Of a stretch of DNA of 25,579 bases, positions 15,362 through 24,035 are shown piece after piece. Both the position numbers and the translations under genes were made by a program. The stretch comes from Verrucomicrobia bacterium 12-59-8 (lineage in GTDB: Bacteria; Verrucomicrobiota; Verrucomicrobiae; Verrucomicrobiales; Verrucomicrobiaceae), in NCBI GenBank assembly GCA_002279765.1, contig NCCR01000053.1, forward strand, positions 1 to 25,579, given 5' to 3'. The notes under the pieces were generated by a model that saw nothing but the letters and a program-made list of their open reading frames with translations, made no database searches and was not told the origin of the DNA. Every line of letters begins with the position of its first letter. Within the stretch, counting starts at the first letter, position 1.

Positions 15362-15390
15362 GCACATCGCCCCCTCCTTGGGAGATGTGC
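15362..15390. terminator. Hairpin between convergent genes
   Basis: GCACATC (15362-15368) and GATGTGC (15384-15390) form a perfect 7-bp stem, with an inner CCC/GGG pairing in the loop. It lies in the 93-base gap between the rightward small membrane gene and the leftward antiporter gene, so it could act on both transcripts. T-runs are missing on both sides. Confidence 0.4.
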
Positions 15391-15415
15391 ATACCAGGGC
15401 GACCGCCCATCCGGC

Positions 15416-16351
15416 TCAATGCTCCGCGCCTTGGTTCAAGGTCAGCGCCATGTAGGCGGCGTAAAGGGCCAGCAACAGCATGCCGCGCCAGCGGGGAATA
15501 TGACCGCTGCGTCCAGGGATGATCAGCAGCGTGCTCACAGCCCCAAACAGCAGGCTCGGCTGGATCTCCGGCAGGTTCACCGGATATGGATGGATCATTG
15601 CCGCAACGGCAGCGACGAACAGCACATTGAAGATGTTGCTGCCAAGAATGTTGCCCAGGCCCACATCATGATGGCCGCGCATACGGGCGATGAGCGTGGT
15701 GGCCAGCTCCGGCGTGCTGGTGGCCAGGGCCACAACGACGGCTCCAACAATGAACGGGCTCCAGCCCAGCGCGACAGCCACACCTTTGCCGCCATGCACC
15801 ACGAACTGCGCCGCACAGATCAGCATACCCAGGCCCAGCAGGCTGAAGCCCAGCATCTTGATCACAGGAATCTTTTCCACCGCTGCTGCACGTCCCGCCG
15901 CATGGGCACGGGCATGGCGGATCACCACCGTCATCCAGATGAGGAAGCAGGCCATCATGATCACAGCATCCCGCCGCGAGAACCAGCCATCCATCAACAG
16001 CACATAGACAAGGCCCGGGACCAACAAGGAGATGAACCAGTCCCGCCGCACACCACCGTCCTCCGCCTTCATGCCGGAGAGCGCCAGCACCAAGGCGAGC
16101 ACCAGCGATACATTGACCACATTGCTGCCCAGCACATCTCCCAGAGATATTTGCGGCACGCCATTCAGCGCAGCATCAATCGCCACCATCAGTTCTGGTG
16201 ACGACGTCCCAAACGCCGCCACGGTGACCCCAATGACAGCCGTGGGCCAGCGCGCCCAAGCGGCCAGCCCGATGCCACCTCTCACAAAGAATTCACCACC
16301 GAACCAGGCGAGCACGACACCGGCGATGAGATACAAAATGGCTTCATTCAT
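15416..16351 (-). CDS. Calcium/sodium antiporter (CaCA family, YrbG-like)
   Basis: The 311-residue inner-membrane protein has about ten hydrophobic segments arranged as two inverted halves. Each half carries the ion-binding alpha-repeat: GTSSPELMVAIDAALNG with GDVLGSNVVN in the first, and ATSTPELATTLIARMRG with GNILGSNIFN in the second. The Glu in each 'SPEL/TPEL' motif is the family's cation ligand. It should exchange Na+ (or H+, K+) for Ca2+ or a related cation. The open frame begins at 16402, but the ATG at 16351 directly precedes the first membrane helix and is preferred. The dehydrogenase gene lies 85 bases upstream on the same strand. A Ca2+-ATPase-like gene is close by, so cation balance may be a local theme. 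Confidence 0.9.
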   Translation of the reverse strand: MNEAILYLIAGVVLAWFGGEFFVRGGIGLAAWARWPTAVIGVTVAAFGTSSPELMVAIDAALNGVPQISLGDVLGSNVVNVSLVLALVLALSGMKAEDGGVRRDWFISLLVPGLVYVLLMDGWFSRRDAVIMMACFLIWMTVVIRHARAHAAGRAAAVEKIPVIKMLGFSLLGLGMLICAAQFVVHGGKGVAVALGWSPFIVGAVVVALATSTPELATTLIARMRGHHDVGLGNILGSNIFNVLFVAAVAAMIHPYPVNLPEIQPSLLFGAVSTLLIIPGRSGHIPRWRGMLLLALYAAYMALTLNQGAEH

Positions 16352-16436
16352 AAATTGTCTGGGTTGTGCTTTACCCCTCGCCAAGAGCGAACGCTGCGGC
16401 AAGTGCGATCACCGCGTCTTTTTGCAATGGACGTTT

Positions 16437-17264
16437 TTAGCGCTGACCAATCACGCTGAAATCAAGATCGCCCTTGCCGGAGTCCACTCCTGCGCGCATC
16501 GCCGCCGCCGTGCATTCGAGTGCAGGCGTATTGAGCTTGGCCTCCGCAGCGAGTTCACGGGCGAAGTCGGCGTCCTTGAGCATGTTGCGCAGCGCGAAAT
16601 GCGGCTCGAAGTCGCCCTGGATGATAGCGGGCAGCTTCATGCCGATAAGCGTGGAGTAGTTGGCGTTTGACTCCAGCGCCTCTTGCAGACGTTCGAGCGC
16701 AATGCCATTGGCCTTCGTGATGTCCGCCGCTTCGGCCACGGCCTCCATGATCACAGCGGAGACAAGGTTGGTTACGATCTTGAGCACCATCGCATCGCCG
16801 ATGCCACCCAGCGGCAGAATCTTGGCAGCACTGGCGGCCAGCACGGGCTTGGCGCGTTCAAGCAGCAGATCACTGCCGCCAATATAGTAGCAGAGCTTGC
16901 CGTTTTGTGCTGCCATCTTGCTGCCGGTGAAGGGAGCATCAAGAAATGACGCACCGGTTTCTTCGACGAGCTGCGCGGCCTCCAGCGTGGCCTTTTTGCT
17001 TACGGTGGCGTGGTTCATGATGAGATGCCCGGCATTGAGCGCCGGCTTCATGTCCTCAATCGCCTCGATCAATGCTGCGCTGTCACGCACGAAAATTTGA
17101 ATGATGCCTGCCGCCTCGGCCACCTCATGCGGTGAAGCGAGGAAGTTTGGCACAGGGCGCGCGCTGCGGCTCCACACAAAGACCTCATGCCCCGCCTTGC
17201 GCAGATTGTCCGCCACGCGACTACCGATGATGCCAAGCCCGAGAATTCCAACGTTTTGTTTCAT
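16437..17264 (-). CDS. NAD(P)-dependent beta-hydroxyacid dehydrogenase (3-hydroxyisobutyrate dehydrogenase-like)
   Basis: The 275-residue protein fits the 3-hydroxyisobutyrate/tartronate-semialdehyde/glyoxylate reductase family. A Rossmann fold starts it with GLGIIG (9-14). The beta-2 end reads VWSRS, where an Arg is compatible with NADP(H) preference (inference). The substrate-binding DAPFTGSK (109-116) and the catalytic Lys162 in KIVTNLV are present, followed by an all-helical C-terminal domain. The exact substrate is not determined by these motifs. It is divergent from the P-type ATPase gene, about 100 bases away. Confidence 0.87.
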   Translation of the reverse strand: MKQNVGILGLGIIGSRVADNLRKAGHEVFVWSRSARPVPNFLASPHEVAEAAGIIQIFVRDSAALIEAIEDMKPALNAGHLIMNHATVSKKATLEAAQLVEETGASFLDAPFTGSKMAAQNGKLCYYIGGSDLLLERAKPVLAASAAKILPLGGIGDAMVLKIVTNLVSAVIMEAVAEAADITKANGIALERLQEALESNANYSTLIGMKLPAIIQGDFEPHFALRNMLKDADFARELAAEAKLNTPALECTAAAMRAGVDSGKGDLDFSVIGQR

Positions 17265-17365
17265 GCCACGCCCTTAGCGCGCATTTCCCACTGTGCAACG
17301 GGTCGTCTGCCCCCAATGGGGCGTATAACCCATGGCGATTGCCGTGATCTAAATTAAGGTGCGCC

Positions 17366-20038
17366 ATGCAGGCATTTCCATCGCTCTCATGGCACGCGGC
17401 AGAATCTGGAAAGATTGTGGAGGCGCTGGAGTCCGATGCCCAGGCCGGACTAAGCGGCAGCGAGGCCGCTGCACGTCTGACGCAGCACGGCCTGAACGAG
17501 CTTCCAGAGGACAAACACAAGCCGCTGTGGCGGGTGTTTGCCTCGCAGTTCGCGAGTCCCTTGATCTATATTCTGTTCGTCGCAGCGGCGATCTCATTTG
17601 CGATGGGACAAGCCAGTGACGCGGTGGTGATCCTGGTGGTCGTACTGATCAATGCGATCATCGGTGCCGTGCAAGAAGGCCGTGCAGAGCACTCCATGAC
17701 GGCGCTGCGCGAACTTTCAACACTCAAGGTGCGCGTCGTCCGGGATGGAAAGGAATCGATCATCGAAGCGCGGGAACTGGTGCCAGGAGACATCCTTCTG
17801 CTCGGAGCTGGAGATCAGGTTGGGGCCGATGCGCGACTGCTCGAAGCAGCGGCCCTGGAAGCCACCGAAGCTGAGCTCACGGGGGAATCCCTGCCGGTTT
17901 TGAAAAACACCGAGGTGACGACTGAGAACGCGGGGCTGGGCGACCGCAGGAACATGATTTACTCCGGCACGCATCTCACCGCAGGCCGTGGTCGGGCGGT
18001 GGTGGTGGCCACAGGTCTGCAAACAGAGGTGGGAAAGATTGCCAGCCTCACCTCAACGTCGGAGGAACCCAAAACGCCGCTGGAAGTTCGACTCAAGCAG
18101 TTTGGGAACTGGCTGGTGATTGCCTCGATCGTGCTCTTTGTCTTGATTCTCGCTTTCGGCCTGCTGCGAGGCATTCCCTTTGTGACCATTTTCATGGTAG
18201 CCATCAGTCAGATGGTCTCGTTGGTGCCCGAGGGCCTGCCCGTGGCCATGACCATCGCACTGGCGGTGGGCATGCAGAGGATGGCGCGCCGCGGAGCCAT
18301 CGTTCGGCGTCTCGCCGCCGTGGAGACGCTCGGATCCACCAGCATCATCTGCAGCGACAAGACCGGCACGCTCACGAAGAACGAGATGACCGTCACCACG
18401 CTGCTCCTTCCGGATGGTCGTCAGATCAAAGCCACGGGGGCTGGTTATTCGCCTGAAGGCAAACTGCTCGACACCACCAAGGATGATGCCGCGCTCAGGG
18501 CTTTGCTGGAAGCCATCACGCTTTGCAACGATGCGAATCTCGTGCCGCCCGAGGCGGAAGAAACGCGCTGGCGGCCGTTGGGTGATCCGACTGAGGCAGC
18601 ATTGCTTACTGTCGCGCTCAAAGGCGGAGTGGAGCCCGAAAGTCTGCGCGATGAGTGGCCGCGCGGTGCGGAGATTCCCTTCGACTCAGCCGTGAAGATG
18701 ATGGCCACTCTGCATGACCATGACGGCAAGTGCCGGGTGCTGTTCAAAGGGGCACCCGAGAAGCTGCTGGCTCTCTGCGATCCTGCGACGCTAGATCTCA
18801 CACAGATTCAGCAAACGTCGGAGAAACTCGCCGAGCAGGCCCTGCGTGTGCTCGCCGTGGCCGAGGTGTATGACGTCCCACTTGATGAAGGAGCTGGTTT
18901 TGAACCCTGGCGCGGCCGACTGAGCTTTCTTGGTCTGGTGGGTCAGAAGGATCCACCGCGTGAGGAGGCGAAGGAGGCCGTGGCCGAGTGTCTGGCGGCG
19001 GGCATCCGGCCGGTGATGGTCACCGGAGATCACAAGGCCACCGGGCTTGCCATCGCGACCGAGCTGGGCATCGCGAAGCCCGAAGACATCGCCTTGGACA
19101 GTGCGGAACTCGAAGCGATGTCCGAGACTGAATTGCGCGCCAGTTTGGAACGCATCTCCGTTTTTGCACGAGTGCAACCGGCTCAGAAGTTGCGCATCGT
19201 CAAAGCCTTCCAGTCGCAGAAGCAGGTTGTCGCCATGACAGGAGACGGCGTCAATGACGCTCCGGCGCTCGCAGCTGCGGACGTTGGCGTTGCCATGGGC
19301 ATCACCGGCACGGAGGTGGCCAAGGGCGCGGCGAAAATCATCATCACGGATGACAACTTCGCCACCATCGTCAAGGCCATCGAGGAAGGTCGGCTTGTGT
19401 ATCAGAATCTCAAGAAGGTCGTGCTGTTCCTGTTTGCCACCTCCATTGATGAAGTCATCGTGCTGCTGCTCGCGTTGCTATGCGGCTACCCGCTGCCCCT
19501 GGCGGCGGTGCAGATCCTGTGGATCAACATCGTGACCGAAGGCGCGGTGACGGTGAACCTGATCCTCGAAGGCCTGGAGGGCGATGAAATGCGCCGCCGC
19601 CCCACACCGATGAATGAGCCGCTCTTCACGCGGCCGATGCTCCAACGGCTGCTTCTCATGGTCAGCACCTCGGTGGTGGCCGTCTTTGGTTTCTTCCTAT
19701 GGCGGCATGCCAGCGGCGCACCGTTTGCACTCGTGCAGACAGAGACCTTCACACTGATCGCCGTGACCCAGTGGTTCAATGTTCTTAACTGCCGCAGCGC
19801 CACCAAATCCTCCATCAGTCTCGATGTGCTGCGCAATCGGTGGCTCGTCGGCGGCCTCATCCTCGGCAACGTTCTTCAATTCCTCGTCATCTACACCGCA
19901 CCGATGAACCGCATTTTCCACACGGTGCCGATCCCGCTGGTGGACGTCGTTCTCCTCGGTGTCATCGGCAGCAGTGTGCTGTGGATCGAAGAAATCAGGA
20001 AGTGGCGAGCACGCCGTCAAGGTCCCGGTTCAGTGTGA
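17366..20038 (+). CDS. P2-type cation-transporting ATPase (Ca2+-ATPase-like)
   Basis: The 890-residue protein is a complete P-type ATPase with an N-terminal cation-ATPase domain, ten expected membrane helices, an actuator domain (ELTGES), the phosphorylation site Asp331 in CSDKTGTLTKN, a nucleotide domain with FKGAPE, and the hinge TGDGVNDAPA (625 onward). Ion-site residues compared with SERCA: Glu289 in VPEGLP (M4), Glu696 in SIDEV (M5), and Asn721, Thr724 and Glu725 in WINIVTEG (M6). SERCA has Asp at the last position and Asn in M5, where this protein has Ser, so the metal may be Ca2+, Mn2+ or another cation. AAGG lies a few bases before the ATG. The last 22 bases overlap the end of the opposite-strand parvulin gene. 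Confidence 0.9.
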   Translation: MQAFPSLSWHAAESGKIVEALESDAQAGLSGSEAAARLTQHGLNELPEDKHKPLWRVFASQFASPLIYILFVAAAISFAMGQASDAVVILVVVLINAIIGAVQEGRAEHSMTALRELSTLKVRVVRDGKESIIEARELVPGDILLLGAGDQVGADARLLEAAALEATEAELTGESLPVLKNTEVTTENAGLGDRRNMIYSGTHLTAGRGRAVVVATGLQTEVGKIASLTSTSEEPKTPLEVRLKQFGNWLVIASIVLFVLILAFGLLRGIPFVTIFMVAISQMVSLVPEGLPVAMTIALAVGMQRMARRGAIVRRLAAVETLGSTSIICSDKTGTLTKNEMTVTTLLLPDGRQIKATGAGYSPEGKLLDTTKDDAALRALLEAITLCNDANLVPPEAEETRWRPLGDPTEAALLTVALKGGVEPESLRDEWPRGAEIPFDSAVKMMATLHDHDGKCRVLFKGAPEKLLALCDPATLDLTQIQQTSEKLAEQALRVLAVAEVYDVPLDEGAGFEPWRGRLSFLGLVGQKDPPREEAKEAVAECLAAGIRPVMVTGDHKATGLAIATELGIAKPEDIALDSAELEAMSETELRASLERISVFARVQPAQKLRIVKAFQSQKQVVAMTGDGVNDAPALAAADVGVAMGITGTEVAKGAAKIIITDDNFATIVKAIEEGRLVYQNLKKVVLFLFATSIDEVIVLLLALLCGYPLPLAAVQILWINIVTEGAVTVNLILEGLEGDEMRRRPTPMNEPLFTRPMLQRLLLMVSTSVVAVFGFFLWRHASGAPFALVQTETFTLIAVTQWFNVLNCRSATKSSISLDVLRNRWLVGGLILGNVLQFLVIYTAPMNRIFHTVPIPLVDVVLLGVIGSSVLWIEEIRKWRARRQGPGSV

Positions 20039-21072
20039 TCAATGACCTCTGCGTGATACAACACCGAGGGCGGCGAACCCTCCCGCAGCTCAGCAAGGAG
20101 ACTCTTCACCGCCTCCTCCCGCCGAGTGCTGGCGATCAACGCGGTGATCTCCTCTTTCACTTCCACCAAGGCCGGCACGCGTGAGGCATGGCGCTCCAGC
20201 ACGATGATGAGGTGCCAGCCAAGCTGCGTCTGCACCGGCTCGCTGAACTGGCCGATCTTGAGCTTTTGAACAGCGGCAATGAAATCCGCCGGCATGCGCT
20301 CCTGCGTGAACCAGCCGAGGTCGCCACCCAAAGACTTGCTCCGAGCGTCATCGGAATAATCCTTCACGAGTTGCGCAAAGGTCTTCTCCTTCGCCAGAAG
20401 CTGTCGCTGTATTTCATGGATCTCCGCCTTGCGGTCTGGCTTCGTCTTGTCATGCCGGGTTAGGAAAATGTGCGCCGCATGCCATGCCTGCGGGATGCGC
20501 ATGGTCTCCTTGAATTCGTCATACCAGGCGCGCACGTCCTGCTTGGGGGTCTCATTGAGGCGAGGCTGAATTTTCTCTGCGATCCACGCTTCATCGAGCT
20601 GCGCGTCGTAGATCCGGGCTTGCAGTGACTGGGGCGTCAGTTGCTGCGCGGCCAGGCGTCTGGGAAACTCCGCTGCATCGGCAAACTGCCGCTGCATCCT
20701 CTCCGACTCACGCCTGGCAGCTGCCCGGGTCGGTACCGTGAAGACTCCACCCATGAGTCGGCACGCGCGCACGAGGCGATCGTTGACCAGATTCTCCAGC
20801 GCCAGCCAGCGCGTCTTCTTCCGCGCCTCCGCACCGAGACTGGCCCATGCTTCGTGGCGCTTCCAGAGGTGCTCCCGCATCGCCTCCTCCAATTCCAGAC
20901 GAGTGATCGGTATCCCACACACCTCCGCGGCTGCTACCCCGCCCAGCTCCCGCCCCGCTGTCAGCGCCTTATGCAACGGGCCGTTGAAGGCGTACAGGTC
21001 TGCCAAAAGGTAGCAGACAGCGAGGAATGCGACGGCAAGCCGCCACGGAAAGCCCTGGAACAAACGCGACAT
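20017..21072 (-). CDS. Membrane-anchored parvulin-type peptidyl-prolyl isomerase
   Basis: The 351-residue protein has an N-terminal membrane segment (about 8-26) and a periplasmic body with a SurA/PrsA-like helical N-terminal region (about 45-185). A parvulin (PpiC) domain at about 200-310 shows AWHAAHIFLTRHD, FAQLVKDYSDDARSKSLGGDLGWF, FIAAVQKLKIGQFSEPV and GWHLIIVLER, the usual landmarks. It should catalyse proline isomerisation and chaperone exported proteins. I start at the ATG at 21072; the open frame goes on to 21129, but the upstream residues do not fit a membrane anchor. It faces the PEP-CTERM gene divergently and overlaps the P-type ATPase gene tail-to-tail. Confidence 0.85.
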   Translation of the reverse strand: MSRLFQGFPWRLAVAFLAVCYLLADLYAFNGPLHKALTAGRELGGVAAAEVCGIPITRLELEEAMREHLWKRHEAWASLGAEARKKTRWLALENLVNDRLVRACRLMGGVFTVPTRAAARRESERMQRQFADAAEFPRRLAAQQLTPQSLQARIYDAQLDEAWIAEKIQPRLNETPKQDVRAWYDEFKETMRIPQAWHAAHIFLTRHDKTKPDRKAEIHEIQRQLLAKEKTFAQLVKDYSDDARSKSLGGDLGWFTQERMPADFIAAVQKLKIGQFSEPVQTQLGWHLIIVLERHASRVPALVEVKEEITALIASTRREEAVKSLLAELREGSPPSVLYHAEVIDHTEPGP

Positions 21073-21225
21073 CAGAATCCGCACCCTAGGACAGCCCCAG
21101 AGTATCACAAGCCAGTGATTGGGCCACAATATAGACCGCTAATCACTCGCTCAGCGTTTGTTTTTTATATTTTTAATAAATTAAACCTAGATTTATTGAG
21201 CTATTACCATAAATTTCATACCATC
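21073..21225. promoter_or_regulatory. AT-rich divergent intergenic region (parvulin / PEP-CTERM gene)
   Basis: The part 21155-21220 is very AT-rich (ttttttatatttttaataaattaaa around 21161-21186) compared with its flanks, as expected for the promoter of the rightward PEP-CTERM gene. I cannot fix the boxes: several TAAATT/TATTTT-like hexamers are possible. No Shine-Dalgarno sequence precedes the ATG at 21226. Confidence 0.35.
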
Positions 21226-22017
21226 ATGACATTCCGAAGGTTATTTTCTCTGATATTTGCGGCCTGGACCGTCACGGCTACTGCTGAAACCATCAGCGTG
21301 ACCGGACTGGACAACAACGGCAATTCGATCGGCGAGTATGTCATCAATGGCCAGACCTACTGGTGGCTGTGCATCGAGCCCAACGTGCCTGCTTTGAGCA
21401 ATCAGACCATCACCGCAGAGACCTATTCGATTCATGATGGCTGGACCGTGCAGAACACCGAGCGCAACAACATCTACCAGTCCGACCCCCTTTTCTACGC
21501 CGACATCGTTACTAAACAGGTCGCAGTCATGGAGTACGTCCTGGACACCTACCTGCCTTGGGACACCCTGGCAGGTGCCTCGGGCCGCTTCATCGAGCAG
21601 AGCGGCGACTACAACAATTTCGGCAACAACGACTCATTCTACAATGCGATGTTCGCCGTGCAGGACTTCCTCTCCCAGACCGAAGGCAAGCCGCCCAAGG
21701 TGGACTTCACGAACATGAGCGACTACCTGGATTACTACGCCGGCCACGGCAATCCTACGGATGACGCCCGCTCCGCCATTTTCCAGAGCATCCTGAGCGA
21801 CGTTGCCTCCAAGGATTCCTCGGGTTTCTTCGCCACCTACGCCGCCCAGCACGGTTACTTCACCGTCAACACCCTCTTAGACGAAACCGACCCGAACAAT
21901 TGGCAGGACGGCCTCGTCATCGGCTCCTTTGCCCCTGTTCCCGAGCCCGGCGGTGCCCTCCTCATCGCCAGTTGTGGCATCGCATGGACATTGCGCCGCC
22001 GCCGTCGGATTCGGTGA
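21226..22017 (+). CDS. PEP-CTERM sorting-signal protein of unknown function
   Basis: The 263-residue protein has a signal peptide (MTFRRLFSLIFAAWTVTATAE) and a C-terminal tripartite sorting signal: VPEPGG, a hydrophobic helix (ALLIASCGIAWTL) and a basic tail (RRRRRIR). This marks it for processing by an exosortase/EPS-linked system and export to the surface. The middle is rich in Asn, Asp, Tyr and Ser (DYNNFGNNDSFYNA, QTYWWLCIEPN) and I do not recognise a domain. The open frame runs upstream to 20641 through the opposite parvulin gene, but the ATG at 21226 begins the signal peptide. No exosortase gene lies in the window. Confidence 0.85.
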   Translation: MTFRRLFSLIFAAWTVTATAETISVTGLDNNGNSIGEYVINGQTYWWLCIEPNVPALSNQTITAETYSIHDGWTVQNTERNNIYQSDPLFYADIVTKQVAVMEYVLDTYLPWDTLAGASGRFIEQSGDYNNFGNNDSFYNAMFAVQDFLSQTEGKPPKVDFTNMSDYLDYYAGHGNPTDDARSAIFQSILSDVASKDSSGFFATYAAQHGYFTVNTLLDETDPNNWQDGLVIGSFAPVPEPGGALLIASCGIAWTLRRRRRIR

Positions 22018-22191
22018 AACGCGCAGGCAGCGGCCTCAAAACCCTACAACACACAGTCGTTCACGATGCGTGTTTTGTCATTCATCCCGGCTTCTGCCGG
22101 TCTGGACGAGCGTAGCTCCATTGAAGGCAAGACAGAAAGCCCCCTCAAAACCGCAAGCCCGCACAGACTTGCGTCGTCAATTTACAAATAC

Positions 22192-22220
22192 CTGACTTGT
22201 GACTCTATGATCTTTATAGA
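22192..22220 (+). promoter_or_regulatory. Possible sigma-70-like promoter of the copper/redox unit
   Basis: CTGACT (22192-22197) and TATAGA (22215-22220) are 17 bases apart and 30 bases before the ATG at 22251. Each matches the -35/-10 consensus at 4 of 6 positions. It is the best-placed candidate in the 233-base gap after the PEP-CTERM gene. Confidence 0.35.
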
Positions 22221-22250
22221 AGGTGTGTCGCCAACGATAAATTGTTATCA

Positions 22251-24035
22251 ATGCGCGACGCTTTCACGAGAAACATGCTAGCAAGGGGACCCGCCAGGCA
22301 TTGGTCATGGGTGGTGGTGTCCTGCGGAATTTGGTTGCTCCTGTTGCCGGCTGCGGCGCAGGAACTGCGGCTGGAAATCGTTCCTATGGCCGACGGACAG
22401 GCACTGCGACTGAATGAGCCGCTGGCACCAGGGCTGGCTGTACGGTTGACAAGAATGGATTTCCTGCTCTCGGGACTGGCTTTGCAAAGACAGGACGGCA
22501 CATGGCTGGAATCTCAGGACTGGTTTGCGTACCTGAGTGCCGCGACGGGTCGTCTGACGGCCCAGGGCTCGGGGATACCTGCGGGCCACTACAAGGGCAT
22601 CCGCTTTCGCATCGGTGTGGATGAGGCCACGAACAAATCGGACCCGCATCGTTATGCGCCGGATCATGCGCTGAATCCGCAGGTCAATGGCCTGCATTGG
22701 GGCTGGCAGGGCGGATATATTTTCATGGCTCTCGAAGGCCGCTTTTCAAACAACGGCAAGGAGGATGGATTTTCCTACCACATTGCCAATGCGCCGCAGT
22801 TGATGACGGTGGAACTACTGGTGGATTTTCAGGGTGGAAAACCGCTGACATTGGCGCTGGAATTTGATGGACAAAGCGTGCTGGGATGTGTCGGATTCAG
22901 CAAAGATGGCACCTCCACCCACTCGCGTGAAGGCGATAAACTGGCGGCCAAACTGAAGACAACCATCGAGCACGCCTTCCGGGTTCGAAGCCTGAGTTAT
23001 GATATTTATCAAAGTCCTTCCTTTGCCACCACGCCTGCTCCCCTGCCCCGTGGCACGCATGCGCTGAGGCCGGCGATGACGCAGCGTTTTCCCAAGGTGC
23101 AACTGCCTGCGGACAATCCGCTGACGCAGGAAGGCGTGGCGCTGGGACGGCAGTTGTTTCATGACACGCGGCTGTCAGTCAACCGCACGCAATCCTGCGC
23201 GTCCTGCCATGATCAAACGCATGCGTTTGCCGATGCGCGGCGTTTCAGCACTGGCGCGCAGCAGCAGATGGGCAGGCGGAATGCGATGCCGCTGTTCAAT
23301 CTGGCCTGGCAGCAGGCGTTTTTCTGGGATGGGCGAGCAGCCACACTGCGTGAGCAGGTGCTGATGCCGATCCAGGACGCGCATGAGATGAATGAGACGC
23401 TGCCGAACGTCATCGCCAAGCTCAGTGCGGACGCGGAGTGCGTGAAGGCGTTTGACCAGGCCTTTGGTTCCACGGAAATTACGTCGGAGCGCATCGCGAA
23501 AGCGCTGGAGCAGTTTCTTCTCACGCTCGTCTCACAGGAATCGCGCTTTGACCGTGCAGCGCGCAAGGTGGCGGAACTGACGGAAAGTGAGAAGAGGGGG
23601 CTGCAGCTCTTTGTGACGGAGTTTGATCCCCGGCGTGGGCTGCGCGGCGCAGACTGCTTTCACTGCCATGGCGGCACGCTTTTTACGAGCCAGCCGTTTG
23701 CCAACAATGGTCTGGCACTGGCAGACGATGACCTCGGCCGCATGGCGGTGACGCAGAACGCCGCTGATCGCGGCAAGTTCAAAACGCCCAGCCTGCGCAA
23801 CATCGCGCGCACCGCGCCCTACATGCATGATGGCCGCTTTGCCACGTTGGAGGAAGTGGTGGAACATTACAGCAGCGGCGTGCTCCACTCCGCAACGCTG
23901 GACCCGAATCTCGCCAAACATCCAGAGGGAGGTATTCAACTCACGACGCAGGAGAAGACCGATCTGGTGGCCTTTCTCCAGACCCTGACGGATGAAAACT
24001 TCAGCGCTGGTGCAGCCACTACTGCCGAACGATGA
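22251..24035 (+). CDS. MbnP-MbnH fusion: copper-binding MbnP-like domain plus di-haem MauG-like peroxidase
   Basis: This 594-residue secreted protein has a signal peptide ending near PAAAQ. Residues about 40-250 resemble the MbnP family (TIGR04052 type): VRLTRMDFLLSGLAL, FRIGVDEATN and the hallmark HWGWQGGYIF (His149, Trp150, Trp152). Residues about 275-590 are a di-haem cytochrome c peroxidase/MauG domain close to MbnH (TIGR04039 type). It has haem motifs CASCH (316-320) and CFHCH (469-473), plus RRNAMPLFNLAW, FFWDGRAATLREQ, FKTPSLRNIA and APYMHDGRF. In known systems MbnH oxidises a Trp of its separate partner MbnP to kynurenine, creating a copper site. Here both are one chain, so modification could occur within the molecule (inference). 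An ATG at 22275 and a TTG at 22242 are alternative starts. The stop overlaps the next start (ATGA). Confidence 0.85.
   Translation: MRDAFTRNMLARGPARHWSWVVVSCGIWLLLLPAAAQELRLEIVPMADGQALRLNEPLAPGLAVRLTRMDFLLSGLALQRQDGTWLESQDWFAYLSAATGRLTAQGSGIPAGHYKGIRFRIGVDEATNKSDPHRYAPDHALNPQVNGLHWGWQGGYIFMALEGRFSNNGKEDGFSYHIANAPQLMTVELLVDFQGGKPLTLALEFDGQSVLGCVGFSKDGTSTHSREGDKLAAKLKTTIEHAFRVRSLSYDIYQSPSFATTPAPLPRGTHALRPAMTQRFPKVQLPADNPLTQEGVALGRQLFHDTRLSVNRTQSCASCHDQTHAFADARRFSTGAQQQMGRRNAMPLFNLAWQQAFFWDGRAATLREQVLMPIQDAHEMNETLPNVIAKLSADAECVKAFDQAFGSTEITSERIAKALEQFLLTLVSQESRFDRAARKVAELTESEKRGLQLFVTEFDPRRGLRGADCFHCHGGTLFTSQPFANNGLALADDDLGRMAVTQNAADRGKFKTPSLRNIARTAPYMHDGRFATLEEVVEHYSSGVLHSATLDPNLAKHPEGGIQLTTQEKTDLVAFLQTLTDENFSAGAATTAER

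Noticed and set aside
20641..21225. Upstream extension of the PEP-CTERM reading frame
   Set aside because: It is antisense to the parvulin gene and crosses an AT-rich promoter region; the signal peptide begins at 21226.
22018..22195. Short frames between the PEP-CTERM and MbnP-MbnH genes
   Set aside because: They are short, start inside the previous gene, and their translations have no family features; the region looks like a leader/promoter area.
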